This document shows positions 47,570 to 56,955 of a DNA stretch of 64,000 bases, in pieces (the first letter of the stretch is position 1; each line of letters begins with the position of its first letter). The stretch is from NCBI RefSeq assembly GCF_000184745.1, contig NC_014931.1:1054001-1118000 (forward strand), given 5' to 3'. The DNA is from Variovorax paradoxus EPS (GTDB lineage Bacteria > Pseudomonadota > Gammaproteobacteria > Burkholderiales > Burkholderiaceae_C). The position numbers were made by a program, and so were the translations under genes. A model generated the notes under the pieces. The model was not told the origin of the DNA and made no database searches. It saw only the letters and a program-made list of their open reading frames with translations.

Positions 47570-48493
47570 GTGCTGCAACAACGAACCCTCAAGTCGATCA
47601 GCCGCGCCGTGGGCGTGGGGCTTCACAGCGGGCAACGCGTGGAACTGACCCTGCGACCGGCCCCGGCCGACACGGGCATCGTGTTCCGCCGCGTCGATCT
47701 GCCCGAGCCTGCTGAAATCCGAATGACCGCCGAAGCGGTCACCGACACTCGCCTCGCCTCCACGGTCTCGACCGGCGGCGCGAAGGTGCAGACGGTCGAG
47801 CATCTGATGTCGGCCTGCGCGGGCCTCGGCATCGACAACCTCTACATCGACATCACGGCCGACGAAGTGCCGATCCTCGACGGGTCGGCTTCGTCTTTCG
47901 TGTTCCTGCTGCAAAGCGCGGGCATCGAACTGCAGAAGGCGCCGCGCCGCTTCATCCGCGTGACCCGCAAGGTCGAGGTGCGCGAAGGCGAGGGCGCCAA
48001 CGAGAAGTGGGCGAGCCTGGAGCCGTACCACGGCTACAAGCTGAGCTTCGAGATCGACTTCGATCATCGCGTGGTCAATTCCACCGGCCAGCGCGTGGAG
48101 TTCGACCTCGGCACCGATTCGTACAGCCGCGACATCGCACGTGCGCGCACCTTCGGCTTCACGAAAGAGGTCGAGTACATGCGCAGCAAGGGCTTGGCCC
48201 TGGGCGGCGGTCTCGACAACGCCATCGTGATGGACGACACCAAGGTGCTCAATGCCGGCGGGCTGCGCTACGACGACGAGTTCGTGAAGCACAAGATCCT
48301 CGATGCGATGGGCGACCTCTACATCATCGGCAAGCCGCTGCTCGCGGCCTACACCGCGTTCCGCTCGGGCCATGCGCTCAACAACAAGCTGCTGCGCGAA
48401 CTGCTGGCGAACAGCGACGCCTACGAGGTCGTGACCTTCGACGACGAGAAGCGCGCACCGCGCGGCTTCGGCGAAGTGGCGCGGGCCTGGTAG
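47570..48493 (+). CDS. lpxC: UDP-3-O-acyl-N-acetylglucosamine deacetylase LpxC
   Basis: 307 residues. Zinc-dependent committed step of lipid A synthesis. [20 protein letters not shown] opens the protein; [20 protein letters not shown] carries a zinc His, [30 protein letters not shown] (second zinc site) and [13 protein letters not shown] (catalytic His) follow. The frame extends upstream to 47504, but alignment with known LpxC (MIKQRTLK) picks the GTG at 47570. Last gene of the dcw cluster, as usual in proteobacteria. Confidence 0.93.
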   Translation: MLQQRTLKSISRAVGVGLHSGQRVELTLRPAPADTGIVFRRVDLPEPAEIRMTAEAVTDTRLASTVSTGGAKVQTVEHLMSACAGLGIDNLYIDITADEVPILDGSASSFVFLLQSAGIELQKAPRRFIRVTRKVEVREGEGANEKWASLEPYHGYKLSFEIDFDHRVVNSTGQRVEFDLGTDSYSRDIARARTFGFTKEVEYMRSKGLALGGGLDNAIVMDDTKVLNAGGLRYDDEFVKHKILDAMGDLYIIGKPLLAAYTAFRSGHALNNKLLRELLANSDAYEVVTFDDEKRAPRGFGEVARAW

Positions 48494-48512
48494 GCCGGCG
48501 CCTTTCCGAGCG

Positions 48513-48689
48513 ATGCTTCTCTTCCGCTGGGCCATCCTGCTGCTTCTGCTGGTGGCGGGCGTGTCCTTCGCTTTCTATGCGGGCACCGGCCAGGTGAAGT
48601 ACCGGCGCGTCGGCTGGATCGTGCTCAAGTGGACGCTGCTCGCTGCCTTCGGCTTCTTCGCGGTGCTGATCGCGGAGCGCGTGGCCTAG
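48513..48689 (+). CDS. 58-residue two-helix membrane protein
   Basis: Not previously boxed because of its size. It begins MLLFRWAILLLLLVAGVSFA and has a second helix (WTLLAAFGFFAVLIAE) after a basic loop (KYRRVGWIV). Third positions are GC-rich and it starts 19 nt after lpxC on the same strand. There is no strong ribosome site, so it may be coupled to lpxC. Function unknown. Confidence 0.6.
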   Translation: MLLFRWAILLLLLVAGVSFAFYAGTGQVKYRRVGWIVLKWTLLAAFGFFAVLIAERVA

Positions 48690-48710
48690 GCCTTCTTCCT
48701 TCTGCCGGGC

Positions 48711-49259
48711 TTAGCGCGAACGCCCTTGCCGGTAGGTGCCGGCATGGGTCTTCGACAGCTCGGCGGCTTCGGCCAGCCGCGCCATCGAACGGCCCACTTG
48801 CGCATGCGTGATCGCGATGCCCAGCGCATCGGCCGCATCGGCGCCGGGCAGCCCCGGCAGGTCGAGCAACCGCTTCACCATCTCCTGCACCTGCGCTTTG
48901 GCCGCCTGGCCATGGCCTGCGACTGCCTTCTTCATCTGCAGCGCGGTGTACTCGGCCACCGTGAGGTTGCTGTTCACCAGAGAGGTCACGCAGGCGCCGC
49001 GCGCCTGTCCCAGCAGCAGCGTCGACTGCGGGTTGACGTTCACGAAGATGATTTCCACCGCCGACGCATCGGGTTGGTAGCGCGCGGTGATTTCGGCAAT
49101 GCCGTCGAACAGCACCTTCAGGCGCGCCGGCAGGTTGCCGCTGCCCAGGTGCCGCGTGCTGATGGTGCCGCTGGCCACATAGCGCAGCGCGTGGCCGTCC
49201 GCGTCCACCACGCCGAAGCCGGTGGTGAGAAGGCCGGGGTCGATGCCGAGGATGCGCAT
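48711..49259 (-). CDS. ruvC: crossover junction endodeoxyribonuclease RuvC
   Basis: 182 residues. Resolves Holliday junctions with Ruv[21 protein letters not shown] holds the first Asp; [21 protein letters not shown] the Glu; and [14 protein letters not shown] the C-terminal acidic pair. A frame open to 49757 upstream overlaps the cdsA-like gene and is not used. It lies 5 nt behind that gene on the same strand; ruvAB are not in the window. Confidence 0.93.
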   Translation of the reverse strand: MRILGIDPGLLTTGFGVVDADGHALRYVASGTISTRHLGSGNLPARLKVLFDGIAEITARYQPDASAVEIIFVNVNPQSTLLLGQARGACVTSLVNSNLTVAEYTALQMKKAVAGHGQAAKAQVQEMVKRLLDLPGLPGADAADALGIAITHAQVGRSMARLAEAAELSKTHAGTYRQGRSR

Positions 49260-49264
49260 GTCTG

Positions 49265-50254
49265 TCAGGCGTTGAAGTACCAGCGGATCGAGTGAAAGAA
49301 GATCGGCGCCGCGAAGCACAGCGCATCGACGCGGTCCAGAAGGCCGTTCGCGCCGGTCACGCCCACGCCCTTCTTGCCCCAGTTCGGAATGCCGCGGTCG
49401 CGCTTGAGCGCCTTCATCACGAGGTGTCCCATCGAGCCTGCGATGCAGGCGATGACCGACACCGCGAGCGCCTGCCCGAACTTGAACGGCGTGATGAACG
49501 AGAACAGCGCGCCCACCAGGCTCGCCACCACGATGCCGATGCCCCAACTGGTCCAGTTGAAGCTGCGGCTCACGTTGGGTGCGAACGGCGTGCGCTGCGT
49601 GCGGCGCGAGATGAGGTGCTGCACCAGCACCGAGGTCTGCACCACGAACACCAGGAAGAACACGAGGAAGGCGCTCTTGCCCTCGTAGCCCGGAAAAGTC
49701 AGCAAGAGCAGCGCCGGCACGTGACTCATGCCGTAGACGCAGACCATGATCCCCCACTGCAGCTTGGCGTTGCGCTCGAGGAATTGGCTCGAATCATTGG
49801 CCAGCGCGCTCGCCACCGGAATCGCGAGGAACACGTAGACCGGGATGAACACGGTGAAGAGATCGAAGTGCGCCGTGGCCACCAGCCAGAACTGGATCGG
49901 CAGCACCACGAAGAACGCGAGGATCAAGCTGCGGTGGTCGCCGCGCCGCGTGGGCGAGAGCGTGATGAATTCGCGCAGCGCGAAGAACGAGATCAGCGCG
50001 AACAGCACCGTGGCCACGGTTTCGCCGAGCGCCCAGCCGATCCAGAAGATGATCACCATGAACCAGGTGGTGCCCAGCAGCGCCCGGTAATGCGCGAGCT
50101 CGGCCTGCCAGGTGGCATCGTGTACGGGGTTGCGCTTTTCGCGGAAGCTGAGGAAGAAGGCGGTGGTGCTGATGATCATCAGCAGGCCGAAGATGATGAG
50201 GAAGAGCGCCGCGACCTGCTGGGTCGGGGTGAGGTTGCGCAGGAACTGGTTCAT
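49265..50254 (-). CDS. phosphatidate cytidylyltransferase-like protein (CdsA family, YnbB-type)
   Basis: 329 residues, about eight membrane helices. It would form CDP-diacylglycerol from phosphatidate and CTP. The C-terminal [18 protein letters not shown], then [20 protein letters not shown], matches the CTP_transf_1 signature with the DRxD metal site, in the longer variant with an N-terminal extension (YnbB-like). plsC lies 4 nt upstream on the same strand, so acylation and activation of phosphatidate are coupled. Confidence 0.85.
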   Translation of the reverse strand: MNQFLRNLTPTQQVAALFLIIFGLLMIISTTAFFLSFREKRNPVHDATWQAELAHYRALLGTTWFMVIIFWIGWALGETVATVLFALISFFALREFITLSPTRRGDHRSLILAFFVVLPIQFWLVATAHFDLFTVFIPVYVFLAIPVASALANDSSQFLERNAKLQWGIMVCVYGMSHVPALLLLTFPGYEGKSAFLVFFLVFVVQTSVLVQHLISRRTQRTPFAPNVSRSFNWTSWGIGIVVASLVGALFSFITPFKFGQALAVSVIACIAGSMGHLVMKALKRDRGIPNWGKKGVGVTGANGLLDRVDALCFAAPIFFHSIRWYFNA

Positions 50255-50258
50255 GGGG

Positions 50259-51110
50259 TCAGATATCGCGCAAGGCGATCACTGCGGCACGCGCGCGATC
50301 CAGGAAGGAGCGGCGCTCTTCGCCCTCTTCGACGCGGATCGGCGCGCCGAAGGTAACGGAGCAAAGAATGGGCACCGGCACGATCTCGCCCTTGGGCATG
50401 ACGCGCTGCACGTTGTCGATCCAGGCCGGCACGAGCACCACGTCGGGGAACATCGTTGCGAGCGTGTAGAGGCCGGACTTGAACTTCTGCGGCTCGCCCG
50501 TGTGGCCTCGCGTGCCTTCGGGAAAGATGATGATCGAGTCGCCACTGCGCAATGCCTCGACGAGCGGCGCGAGGGGATCGGTGGGTGGCGGCGCGGGCTC
50601 GGCCGGCGGCGGCGAGGGCTCCGCAACGAATGGCGGCGGGGCGATGGGCGCGGGGGGCGGCACCGGTGCTGGAAGGTCGAGCTCGCCTTGCAGCTCGTTC
50701 ACGACCTCGGCACGCGGCGCTTCGGCCGGCAGCAGCGGCTCCATCGAAGGTTCGATGCGCTCGGCGGGCGCTGCAGCGACAGCCGGCTCGGCCTGCATCG
50801 GTTCAGGCGCAGCAGCTGCAGCAGGCGCCGTGGCCGCACGCTCCACATACACCGCGTTGAACACCTCCGTCGTGATCCACCGCTTGACCGGCGTGTTGGC
50901 CCAGTAGTCGCGCGCCGCGATCGGCCGCGTGATGCTGCGCAGTTCCTCGGGCAGCGCCGCCCAGATCATCACGAGGTCGGCGTGGCTCTGGTGGTTGGCG
51001 AAATAGATGCGCTGCTCGGCCTTCGGTGGACAGCCGTACCAGCGCGCCTGCGCGCCCGTGAGCAACCGGACGAACCCCAACAACAACCAACCTGTGAGCT
51101 TTGCCAGCAT
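50259..51110 (-). CDS. plsC: 1-acyl-sn-glycerol-3-phosphate acyltransferase with Pro/Ala-rich insertion
   Basis: 283 residues. PlsC/LPLAT fold: motif I NHQSHADL (39-46), the substrate-binding stretch near FNAVYVER (84-91), motif III IIFPEGTRG (194-202) and motif IV VVLVPAWIDN. Residues about 92-178 are a low-complexity insertion of Ala, Pro and Glu not found in ordinary PlsC, placed between motifs II and III. It makes phosphatidate for the adjacent CdsA-like enzyme. The insertion is in frame and leaves the catalytic HxxxxD intact. Confidence 0.85.
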   Translation of the reverse strand: MLAKLTGWLLLGFVRLLTGAQARWYGCPPKAEQRIYFANHQSHADLVMIWAALPEELRSITRPIAARDYWANTPVKRWITTEVFNAVYVERAATAPAAAAAPEPMQAEPAVAAAPAERIEPSMEPLLPAEAPRAEVVNELQGELDLPAPVPPPAPIAPPPFVAEPSPPPAEPAPPPTDPLAPLVEALRSGDSIIIFPEGTRGHTGEPQKFKSGLYTLATMFPDVVLVPAWIDNVQRVMPKGEIVPVPILCSVTFGAPIRVEEGEERRSFLDRARAAVIALRDI

Positions 51111-51131
51111 ATGGGCGCGATGATACGGGCC

Positions 51132-51563
51132 ATGCGATGGCGATTCGATCCTCTTTCACTGGCGTGGGCGGTGGCCCTGTTCGTTGTTCTTGCGTTGCTG
51201 GCCACCGTCGGCGCGCGCTGGGGCTGGCTCCGAAGTTTCTTCGGCGATGTGCTGGCGGTGGTGTGGGTCTACTTCGTCTTCAAGACCGTCATCGCGGCGC
51301 GCGTGCTGCCGCTGGCACTGGCCGCGCTGGGCGTGGGCTATGCGGTGGAGTTGGGCCAGTTCATTGCGTCGGCGTGGCACCTGCACATTCCGAACCGCGC
51401 GTTGCGCATCGTGCTCGGCAGCACGGCTGACTGGTGGGACGTGCTGGCCTACACGATCGGCTTCGCGGGCGTGCTGGCGCTCGAAGCGCTGCGCACCAAG
51501 CTCGGCCTCAGGGCAGCTCGGCCGACGACATCCGCGCCACGACCGTCGACGCCCGTCCGCTGA
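51132..51563 (+). CDS. DUF2809 family membrane protein
   Basis: 143 residues with four membrane helices (LAWAVALFVVLALLATVGA, SFFGDVLAVVWVYFVFKTVI, LPLALAALGVGYAVELGQFI, WWDVLAYTIGFAGVLALEA). The conserved GDVLAVVWVYFVFK, then VELGQFI and DWWDVLAYTIG, resemble DUF2809. Function unknown. ATGs at 51111 and 51120 are alternative starts. Its 3' end overlaps the convergent mtgA by 56 nt. Confidence 0.65.
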   Translation: MRWRFDPLSLAWAVALFVVLALLATVGARWGWLRSFFGDVLAVVWVYFVFKTVIAARVLPLALAALGVGYAVELGQFIASAWHLHIPNRALRIVLGSTADWWDVLAYTIGFAGVLALEALRTKLGLRAARPTTSAPRPSTPVR

Positions 51564-52251
51564 GGTACGGCGAGCCGGGCCGGCGCTCGAAGAACTTCGG
51601 GCTCGGCAGCATCACCGCGAGCCGCGCAGCTTCGTTGGCACTCAGGCGCGAGGCGGGCTTTTTGAAGTAGTACTGCGATGCGGCCTCGGCACCGAACACG
51701 CCTTCGCCCCATTCGACGTTGTTCAGGTAGAGCTCGAGGATGCGGCGCTTGTCGAGAAAAACCTCCAGCAGCGTCGCGAGCACCAGCTCCTGGCCCTTGC
51801 GCAGCATCGTGCGTTCGCCCGAAAGCAGCAGGTTCTTTGCGAGCTGCTGCGTGATGGTGGAGCCACCGCGCAGGCGCACCGGCTGCACCGGCTTGCCGCG
51901 TGCCACGGCACGGGCGGCGCGTTTGGCGGCCAGTTCTTCGGCCTTGGCATTGCGTTGGCGTGCGCGCTCGATGGCTTCCCACTCCACGCCGTTGTGATCG
52001 ACGAAGCCGGCATCCTCGCTTGCGATCACGGCGCGCTTGAGCGTGTCGTTGATCTGCGCGTAAGGCACCCACTCTTGCCGCCAGCCGCCTTCGCTGCCCT
52101 TGTGGATCGCGACCTGCCAGGCCTCGGAGCGCTGGAACGCGGTGCTTTGCGGATCGATCACCGCCATGGCCGCGATGCGCGCCACGAAGAAGAGTTCGAG
52201 CGCGAGAGCCGCCACCGCGAGGCAGGCGATCAGGCGCAGCACCGCTTTCAT
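51508..52251 (-). CDS. mtgA: monofunctional peptidoglycan glycosyltransferase MtgA
   Basis: 247 residues. One N-terminal helix (AVLRLIACLAVAALALELFF), then the GT51 domain: VIASEDAGFVDHNGVEW (catalytic Glu), LRGGSTITQQLAKNLLLS, ELVLATLLEVFLDKRRILELYLNNVEWG and AASQYYFKKPASRLS. An insertion rich in Lys and Arg (AKAEELAAKRAARAVARGKP) precedes the GGSTITQQ block. The ATG overlaps the aroE stop by ATGA. Confidence 0.92.
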   Translation of the reverse strand: MKAVLRLIACLAVAALALELFFVARIAAMAVIDPQSTAFQRSEAWQVAIHKGSEGGWRQEWVPYAQINDTLKRAVIASEDAGFVDHNGVEWEAIERARQRNAKAEELAAKRAARAVARGKPVQPVRLRGGSTITQQLAKNLLLSGERTMLRKGQELVLATLLEVFLDKRRILELYLNNVEWGEGVFGAEAASQYYFKKPASRLSANEAARLAVMLPSPKFFERRPGSPYLSGRASTVVARMSSAELP

Positions 52252-53105
52252 TGGCCGGCGGCGAGCGATGCGCGCAACTCGCCCAGCACCTGCGCCGAAG
52301 GCGGGCGCACGCCGCGCCAGATATCGAACGATTCGGCCGCCTGCTCGACCAGCATGCCGAGCCCGTCGCGCGGCACGGCGCCGTGTGCCTTGGCCCAAGC
52401 CATGAAGCCTGCGGCCGCTGGGCCGTACATCATGTCGACGGCGAGCGCGCCGGGGCGCAGCACCTTTGCGCTCACCGGCACTGCGTCGCCCGCGAGGCTG
52501 GAGGCGGTGGCGTTGACCACCACGTCGAAACTGCCCGGCACTTCGTCGAGCGCCCAGGCTTCGAGCGCGGCGCCGTGGCCGAGCGCGAGTGCCGCATGGC
52601 GCCGGACCACCGCAACCGCCTTGTCGACGGTGCGGTTGGCGACCACGATGCGCGAAGCTCCCGCATCGAGCAGCGGACCCAGCACGCCAGCGGCGGCGCC
52701 ACCGGCGCCGATCAGCAGCAGCTCCTTGCCCGCCAGCGGCACGCCCGCGTTTCGAACGATGTCGTTGACGAGGCCGATGCCGTCGGTGTTGTCGGCGTGG
52801 ATGCTGCCGTCGGCCCCGAAGCGCAGCGTGTTGACCGCCTGCGCGAGCAGGGCGCGCTCGCTGGTGTGCTGCGCCAAGGCGGCGGCTTCGAACTTGAATG
52901 GAACGGTGATGTTGCAGCCGCGCGCACTGTCGCCGCGCTCGGCGGCTTCACGTCGGAACGCGGCAATGCCTTCGGCGAAGGCGCCGAGCGGAATCAGCAG
53001 GCGGCCGTAGTCGATCTGCTGGCCGCAGAGTTCGGCAAAGCGGGCATGGATGCGCGGCGAGCGGCTGTGCTCGACGGGGTTGCCCATGACGCAATACAGG
53101 TCCAT
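52248..53105 (-). CDS. aroE: shikimate dehydrogenase
   Basis: 285 residues. Reduces 3-dehydroshikimate with NADPH in aromatic amino acid synthesis. YCVMGNPVEHSRSPRIHARF, the substrate site TVPFKFEAAA with the catalytic Lys, ADNTDGIGLVNDI, the nucleotide loop LLIGAGGAAAGVL and VVANRTVDKA. Lies between the tonB-like gene and mtgA in a minus-strand operon. Its product pathway begins with the aroG at the right edge. Confidence 0.94.
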   Translation of the reverse strand: MDLYCVMGNPVEHSRSPRIHARFAELCGQQIDYGRLLIPLGAFAEGIAAFRREAAERGDSARGCNITVPFKFEAAALAQHTSERALLAQAVNTLRFGADGSIHADNTDGIGLVNDIVRNAGVPLAGKELLLIGAGGAAAGVLGPLLDAGASRIVVANRTVDKAVAVVRRHAALALGHGAALEAWALDEVPGSFDVVVNATASSLAGDAVPVSAKVLRPGALAVDMMYGPAAAGFMAWAKAHGAVPRDGLGMLVEQAAESFDIWRGVRPPSAQVLGELRASLAAGQ

Positions 53106-53129
53106 CGCTGCAGCCTTCTCGATCGATGC

Positions 53130-53981
53130 TTATTGGGAGATTTCCATCGTGCCGTCGCGCGCGAAGCGGAACGTGCCCTGGATCACCATCTGATCGGCCT
53201 GCTCCTGGCGCATCGCGTTCGTGAACTTGCCGAAGTTGCCGGTGCTGCGAACGATGGCCTGCGCCCGACGGTCGAGCGCGATGTTGCCCGAGCTCTGGTC
53301 GACCACGGTGGCGAGCACGTTGCCGTCGAAGTTGACGGTCAACGTCATCTTGAGTTCGCCGTACAGCTTCTTGCCGGCCAGCTCCGGGAAGTTTTCCGCG
53401 GCGCGCGCCTCGACGCGGCGCAGCATGGTGTCCACGTACACCGCGAACGCAGCCTCGCGCGTGGACGGGCTGACGTAGCGCTTCTTGGGGCGCGAGTTCT
53501 CTTCGTTCACCCGGCGCTCGATCTGGGCCAGCAGCTCGACCATCTGGCGGCGCTTTTCTTCCTGCGCGGCGGCTTCCGTCGGGTCGCCCGCGTTGCGCGG
53601 ATCGCGCACCGGCATGGCGGCGATATCGCGCTTGAGCTGCGTGATCATCTGCATCTGCTCTGCCTGCAGGGCATCGACCTGTTTGCGCGCGTCTTCGAAC
53701 GAATCGCCCACCGCGGTGAAGCTCGACGGCGGCAGCGGGCTGGTCGCGCGGCCCTTGTCGAGGTCGCCGCCGCCCGCGAGCGAGGTCTGCGCCATCAGCT
53801 TGGCGTTGGCGTCGGGCCGCTCCTTGGTCTTGCTGTTGACAAGGATCACCTCGAGCGGCGTGTCAGTGAACGCGCGGTTGAATGATTCGGGATCGACGAA
53901 GCGCACCGCCAGCAGCGCGGCATGCGCAATGACCGACACGCCCAGTGCAATCTGCAGCGTGCTGAGGTCCTTGAAGTTCAT
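53130..53981 (-). CDS. TonB-family protein (energy transducer-like)
   Basis: 283 residues. N-terminal helix (LQIALGVSVIAHAALLAVRF), then DTPLEVILVNSKTKERPDAN, a Gln/Glu-rich coiled coil (residues about 95-155), and a C-terminal TonB-like domain with YVDTMLRRVEARAAENFPEL, GELKMTLTVNFDGNV and IVRSTGNFGKF. It lacks the Pro-Lys/Pro-Glu spacer of classic TonB. No exbBD or receptor is adjacent. It may span the envelope with another partner. Confidence 0.75.
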   Translation of the reverse strand: MNFKDLSTLQIALGVSVIAHAALLAVRFVDPESFNRAFTDTPLEVILVNSKTKERPDANAKLMAQTSLAGGGDLDKGRATSPLPPSSFTAVGDSFEDARKQVDALQAEQMQMITQLKRDIAAMPVRDPRNAGDPTEAAAQEEKRRQMVELLAQIERRVNEENSRPKKRYVSPSTREAAFAVYVDTMLRRVEARAAENFPELAGKKLYGELKMTLTVNFDGNVLATVVDQSSGNIALDRRAQAIVRSTGNFGKFTNAMRQEQADQMVIQGTFRFARDGTMEISQ

Positions 53982-54030
53982 TCTCGAAACTCCTCCAGGG
54001 GGCGCACTTCTCCAGACGTCTCGCCGGAGT

Positions 54031-56097
54031 TCATGCAGGTGCGGGTGTGTTTTCCGGCGCGGCCTCGCTGTCGTTCAAATCGACGGCAATGGCGATCGGG
54101 CCGGCGACTTCTTCTTCATCCTCGCCGCTTTCGTCTTCCGCCGACGCATCGGCCTTCGGTGCATCGAGGCGCTCGAGCACGGTGCCGCTCACGTCGAGCG
54201 CAATCTCGTCGATCTCGCCGAGCTTCACGCGCAGGCGCGCACCGCGCTCCTGCTGGCCCGCGACCGGGAACACCAGCGGCAACGCATCGGCACGCACCAG
54301 CGCGCCGTTGGGGATGTCCTTGATGACCGTCGCTTCGAGCTCGGTGATGCCGTTCTGCTGCAGGTACTTGAGCGTCCAGAAGCGCTCCATGCCGCCCTGG
54401 TAGCCGTTGTAGGTGGCATAGGCCGCGTCGAAGCCCGAGAGGATCGAGAACAGGTCGGCGTCCTTCGGCTTGAAGGGCGCGGCCAGCGCGGCGGTCTTGC
54501 CGTGGCGGGCGGCCGCGATGATCTGCCACTGGTTCACCAGGTCGGTGTAGCGGCGCAGCGGCGAGGTGCTCCACGCATAGCTCTTCACGCCCAGGCCCGC
54601 ATGCGGCAGCGCGCGCGTGCCCATGCGCACCTTGATGCCGGGCGCCAGGCTCGCCTGGCTGCGGTAGAGCCCGGGCACGCCGAGTTCGCCGAGCCAGCCG
54701 CCCCAGCTGCTGTTGGCCAGGATCATCGCTTCCGAGACGATCAGGTCGAGCGGCGCGCCGCGCTGGCGCGTCGTGATCTGCACCTGCTCGTTGCCGGTGG
54801 GTTCGTTGCCGTCGTTGCCGACGAGGCGGAAGTTGTAGTCGGGCCGGTTGAAGTTCTCGGGCTTGCCGCGCACCACTTCGCGTTGCGCCTTCAATTGTTT
54901 GGCGAGGCGGAACAGGAAGGAGAGCGGGGCGCGCAGGTTCGCGGCGGCCTCGGGCGTGTCGGGGCTCGTGACCGTGGCGTCTTCGAGCCAGGGCTGCGTG
55001 ACGACGGCGTCGAGTTGGTCGTGGCGCAGGTTGGCGACGATCGGCACGCGTTCGAGCTTGGTCTCGGTGCCCTGCAGTTCGAGCGTGGCTTCGTCGAATC
55101 GCGCGTAGAGCGACACGGCCGGGCGGTCGGCGCCTTCGAGCAGCGTGTAGGTGTTGACCACCTCGTCGGGCAGCATCGTGATCTTGTAGCCCGGCATGTA
55201 GACCGTCGACATGCGCGCACGCGCGACGTTGTCGATGGCGCTGCCCGGCGTGAGTGCCAGGGCCGGTGCAGCGATGTGGATGCCGACCGTGACGGTGCCG
55301 CTGCCAAGGCCTTGCACCGACAGTGCATCGTCGATTTCGGTGGTCTGCGAATCGTCGATCGAGAAGGCCTCGACGCCGGTGGCGACAGGCAGGTCGTCCG
55401 CAATGGCCGGTGCCGCGAGCGCGGGGAAGCCGTGGCCCTTGGGGAAGTTCTCGAAGAGGAAGCGGCGCCAGTGGAACTGGTAGGGCGAATCGATCGCCCC
55501 GGCGCGTTCCAGCAGATCGAGCGGCGGGCGCTGCGTGGCGCGCGCGGCGTCGACCACGGCCTTGTATTCGGGGGCGTTCTTGTCGGGCTTGAACAGGATC
55601 TTGTAGAGCTGCTCGCGGATTGGCTGCGGGCACACGCCCTCGGCCAACTGCCCGGCCCATTCAACGATCTGCGCCTGAATGACTTTTTTCTTCTCGATGG
55701 CGGCGAGCGCCTGCTGCACGATTTCGGCCGGCGCCTTCTTGAAGCGCCCCTTGCCTGCACGGCGGAAGTAATGCGGCGCCTCGAAGAGGGCGAACAGCGC
55801 GGCCGCCTGCTGGGCGAGCGTGGGCTTGTCACTGAAATAGTCGGCGGCCAGGTCGGCAAAACCGAACTCGCCGTCGGCTGCGAATTCCCAGGCCAGGTCG
55901 AGGTCCATCGCGGCGGCGAGCGAGCGCGCCTCGGCGATCAACTCGGCAGGAGACGGTTTCTCGAAACGCAGAACGATGTTGGCGCCCTTGACCTTGACGC
56001 GCTTGCCGGTCTCGAGCTCGACCTGCGCCGAGGCTTCGGCCTCCGACAGGACACGGCCGCCGAGGTACTTGCCGGCTTCTTCAAACAATACAAACAT
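54031..56097 (-). CDS. RNase II-family exoribonuclease (RNB domain)
   Basis: 688 residues from ATG 56097 (MFVLFEEAGKYLGGRVLSEA). 3'-5' exoribonuclease. An N-terminal OB-like part is followed by a helical insert. The RNB domain contains SIDDSQTTEIDDALSV with the catalytic Asp cluster, GIHIAAPALALTPGSAID, YMPGYKITMLPDEVVN and SYAWSTSPLRRYTDLVNQWQI. A C-terminal S1-like part ends in an acidic tail (ASAEDESGEDEEEVAG). The frame extends upstream to 56391 through repeat copy B, which is not coding. First gene of the operon with tonB-like, aroE and mtgA. Confidence 0.88.
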   Translation of the reverse strand: MFVLFEEAGKYLGGRVLSEAEASAQVELETGKRVKVKGANIVLRFEKPSPAELIAEARSLAAAMDLDLAWEFAADGEFGFADLAADYFSDKPTLAQQAAALFALFEAPHYFRRAGKGRFKKAPAEIVQQALAAIEKKKVIQAQIVEWAGQLAEGVCPQPIREQLYKILFKPDKNAPEYKAVVDAARATQRPPLDLLERAGAIDSPYQFHWRRFLFENFPKGHGFPALAAPAIADDLPVATGVEAFSIDDSQTTEIDDALSVQGLGSGTVTVGIHIAAPALALTPGSAIDNVARARMSTVYMPGYKITMLPDEVVNTYTLLEGADRPAVSLYARFDEATLELQGTETKLERVPIVANLRHDQLDAVVTQPWLEDATVTSPDTPEAAANLRAPLSFLFRLAKQLKAQREVVRGKPENFNRPDYNFRLVGNDGNEPTGNEQVQITTRQRGAPLDLIVSEAMILANSSWGGWLGELGVPGLYRSQASLAPGIKVRMGTRALPHAGLGVKSYAWSTSPLRRYTDLVNQWQIIAAARHGKTAALAAPFKPKDADLFSILSGFDAAYATYNGYQGGMERFWTLKYLQQNGITELEATVIKDIPNGALVRADALPLVFPVAGQQERGARLRVKLGEIDEIALDVSGTVLERLDAPKADASAEDESGEDEEEVAGPIAIAVDLNDSEAAPENTPAPA

Positions 56098-56143
56098 AGG
56101 CGCGGATTCTCCCACGGCGAAAGACCGGCTCTCCCCTGGCTTG

Positions 56144-56220
56144 CCCACTTCGTGTGGCCTCCTTCCCCCTACCGGGGGCAACACCTGCGGCCCGGCGAAG
56201 CCGGTTCCGCGGTGTTTTTG
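56144..56220 (+). repeat. dispersed intergenic repeat, copy B
   Basis: Shares with copy A (47291-47367) the blocks CACTTCGTGT, CCCTACCGGGGGCAACA, CGGCCCGGC and AAGCCGGTTCCGCGGTGTTT. It lies between the RNase II-like gene and the esterase, both on the minus strand, so its orientation to transcription is opposite to that of copy A. Confidence 0.8.
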
Positions 56221-56224
56221 GGCT

Positions 56225-56818
56225 TCAGACTGGATTGATGAACGCCATGACGTCGTCCAGGTGCGCCGTCTCGAAATCCGACAGCGCGTGGTCGCTGCCT
56301 TCCAGCAGCTTGATGTTGCTGTCTGGATAGCGCGCCGACATCTCGTGCCAGTCGAGCGCTTCGTCGCCCTTGGCGATGATCGCGAAGACACGCTCGGGCC
56401 GCGTGAGCGAGCCGACTTCCATGGCGCGCAGCTCGTGGATGTACTCGGGTCGGAAATAGAAATGCTCGGCCGGGTCGTGCCAGACGGTCTGGTCGCCGAT
56501 GTAGCGCGTGAGGTCGCGCGCCGGGTACACGGCCGGATTGAGCAGCACCGCGCGGCAGCGCGTCATGCCGGCGACATAGGTGGCGTAGAAGCCGCCCAGC
56601 GACGAGCCGATCACGGCCATCGACTTGCGCGGCCAGTGCGCGATGCCCTTCATCACCATGTCGATGGCGTCGTGCGGCGAAGGCGGCAGTTGCGGGCACC
56701 ACCATTCCAGGTTCGGATGCGCTTGCGCCACGCGCTGCGCCACGAGCCTCGCCTTGGTCGAACGGGGCGAGGAACGGAAGCCGTGCAGGTACAGCAGATG
56801 AGTGGTTTGCGGGTCCAT
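56225..56818 (-). CDS. YqiA-like alpha/beta hydrolase (esterase)
   Basis: 197 residues from ATG 56818. HLLYLHGFRSSPRSTKARLV opens the fold, the nucleophile elbow is VIGSSLGGFYATYV, LNPAVYPARDL and IAKGDEALDW (catalytic Asp region), and the His is in EGSDHALSDFE. All triad positions are present. E. coli YqiA is a short-chain esterase of similar size. A longer form from ATG 56959 would add 47 residues of lower GC3 and is coupled to a short upstream ORF; the choice of start is open. Confidence 0.8.
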   Translation of the reverse strand: MDPQTTHLLYLHGFRSSPRSTKARLVAQRVAQAHPNLEWWCPQLPPSPHDAIDMVMKGIAHWPRKSMAVIGSSLGGFYATYVAGMTRCRAVLLNPAVYPARDLTRYIGDQTVWHDPAEHFYFRPEYIHELRAMEVGSLTRPERVFAIIAKGDEALDWHEMSARYPDSNIKLLEGSDHALSDFETAHLDDVMAFINPV

Positions 56819-56955
56819 GGGGGGAAGGGCGGGAAGGTGCGAACGCCGTACCTCGCTGGCCGAGGCGAGGTAATTCTGCATGAGGTCCGTGCCCGCAAAG
56901 CGGCTCGCGGCATTCAAAAAACCTGCGGCGAGGGGCTCTTGGGGAAAGCGATAAC

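Noticed and set aside
53485..56238. 917-codon plus-strand frame
   Set aside because: Antisense of tonB-like and RNase II-like genes; runs through repeat copy B.
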